Positions 5,059-5,739 of a stretch of DNA of 5,739 nucleotides are shown here, piece by piece; the first letter of the stretch is position 1; each line of letters opens with the position of its first letter. The translations under genes were made by a program, and so were the position numbers. The stretch is from Kiritimatiellales bacterium (GTDB lineage Bacteria; Verrucomicrobiota; Kiritimatiellia; Kiritimatiellales; Pontiellaceae). The stretch covers positions 1-5,739 of the forward strand of contig WFRA01000101.1 in assembly GCA_015486775.1 (NCBI GenBank). Direction: 5' to 3'. Under the pieces are notes generated by a model. It made no database searches and was not told where the DNA came from. It saw only the letters and a program-made list of their open reading frames with translations.

Positions 5059-5739
5059 CTAAATCATAAACTTGCGGCGAATCCAAAGGATGCCGCCGCC
5101 GATAAAGGCAAACATGCCTAGCGTTCCAGGCTCGGGGATGACCGTCAGGCGCAGCATCTTGCCCGCCCCCGCTGTTCCGTCCGCCGCAACATTGTCGACA
5201 ATGCTCCAGTCAAACTCCGTAGTACCCACGTTGACCAGATTAAGACTGTTCGTATTCAGGATATCCGCAGCCGACCAGAGAATGTCGTATGTCTTGCCCA
5301 CGGTGTCATCGAAGCCCGCGAGGGTATCGATGTTCCATGTGCCATTCACGTAGGCGCTGTAGTAGCTGGAACCCGCAGCTCCATCCACCTCGATCAACGT
5401 AGAGCCGCCTGCATCCAGATTAATGTTCATGGTGTTGCCGCCCACCAGAAAACGATCTGCTATAATGTGGTCTGCACCCGAACCGTCGACCGTCATGCTA
5501 CCGCCGTAGTGCAGATAGATATAACGATCCACATCAACTGATCCGCCGGAGATCACGTAGTCTCCATCGCCTGCAGAGGCGTGACCCATGATAATATAGT
5601 TTGCATCGACACTGCCACCGGTCTGGTTAAGTTCACCATGTCCATTTTCTCCAAGTTCCAAGATGGCTCCCGTCAGATCCAGAGTTCCGCCACTGACATT
5701 CATTATGCCAACACTTCCTTCCCGATATCCCGTATAAAA
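5059..5739 (-). CDS. PEP-CTERM beta-strand repeat protein, C-terminal part (gene 1, runs off right edge)
   Basis: The frame is open from the right edge to the TAG at 5059-5061, giving 226 visible residues. An ATG at 5703 is internal: the 12 codons before it (FYTGYREGSVGI) continue the family repeat, matching the VGY-x-x-GS-x-G segment of gene 2, so the true start is off the window. Visible repeats are MNVSGGTLD, GELNQTGGSVD, GDYVISGGSVD and MTVDGSGADH. A linker (WNIDTL...YDILWSA) leads to FDWSIVDNVA, near-identical to gene 2. The end is a PEP-CTERM signal: VIPEPG, a hydrophobic stretch, WIRRKFMI. The middle resembles unit A of gene 3 more than gene 2, whereas the tail resembles gene 2. No cysteine is visible. 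A surface or matrix role is inferred from the sorting signal; function otherwise unknown. Confidence 0.92.
   Translation of the reverse strand, partial: FYTGYREGSVGIMNVSGGTLDLTGAILELGENGHGELNQTGGSVDANYIIMGHASAGDGDYVISGGSVDVDRYIYLHYGGSMTVDGSGADHIIADRFLVGGNTMNINLDAGGSTLIEVDGAAGSSYYSAYVNGTWNIDTLAGFDDTVGKTYDILWSAADILNTNSLNLVNVGTTEFDWSIVDNVAADGTAGAGKMLRLTVIPEPGTLGMFAFIGGGILWIRRKFMI
5062..5142 (-). other. PEP-CTERM sorting signal of gene 1
   Basis: The last 27 residues begin VIPEPGTLGMFAFIGGG and end WIRRKFMI: PEP motif, hydrophobic segment and basic cluster, as expected for an exosortase substrate. The hydrophobic stretch differs from gene 2 in sequence while both ends are conserved. Confidence 0.9.

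Noticed and set aside
5059..5703. ATG at 5703 as the true start of gene 1
   Set aside because: The 12 codons upstream to the window edge continue the family repeat in frame, and no signal peptide follows this ATG.

Overview
The window is a tandem array of large secreted repeat proteins, all on the minus strand, so transcription runs from high to low coordinates. In order of transcription the genes are: gene 1 (5059-5739, start off the right edge), gene 2 (3630-4976, complete, 448 aa), gene 3 (579-3548, complete, 989 aa) and gene 4 (1-375, only the first 125 codons). All four are paralogues. They carry N-terminal signal peptides where the start is visible, a W-rich N-terminal motif, and degenerate beta-strand repeats built around NLSGG and NQTGG. 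Genes 1 and 2 end in a PEP-CTERM sorting signal (V-I-P-E-P, hydrophobic stretch, RRK).

No ribosomal or other marker gene is present, so taxonomy is an inference. PEP-CTERM proteins of this type, together with the DPDGDG...GGNPTDP C-terminal module of gene 3, point to the Verrucomicrobiota/Kiritimatiellota/Lentisphaerota side of the PVC group (a Pontiella-like marine bacterium would fit). The exosortase that would process the PEP-CTERM proteins is not in the window.

Region by region: 5059-5739 is the C-terminal half of gene 1. Spacer 4977-5058 and spacer 3549-3629 share a 67-nt block differing at only three positions, holding two abutting stem-loops followed by a Shine-Dalgarno sequence. Gene 3 contains two complete copies of the repeat domain in tandem and has a Ca-binding-type (TSP3-like) tail in place of PEP-CTERM. 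Spacer 376-578 is different: a strong bipartite hairpin terminator for gene 3, then a cluster of palindromes, a candidate promoter whose spacer is exactly one 17-bp palindrome, and a weak Shine-Dalgarno for gene 4. Genes 1-3 may therefore form one transcription unit, with gene 4 starting a second.

The proteins are probably cell-surface or matrix proteins handled by the Sec pathway and, for genes 1 and 2, an exosortase. The most interesting points are the modular reshuffling of repeat units and tails between neighbours, the duplicated intergenic RNA structure, and the palindrome cluster before gene 4. No plus-strand gene is credible.
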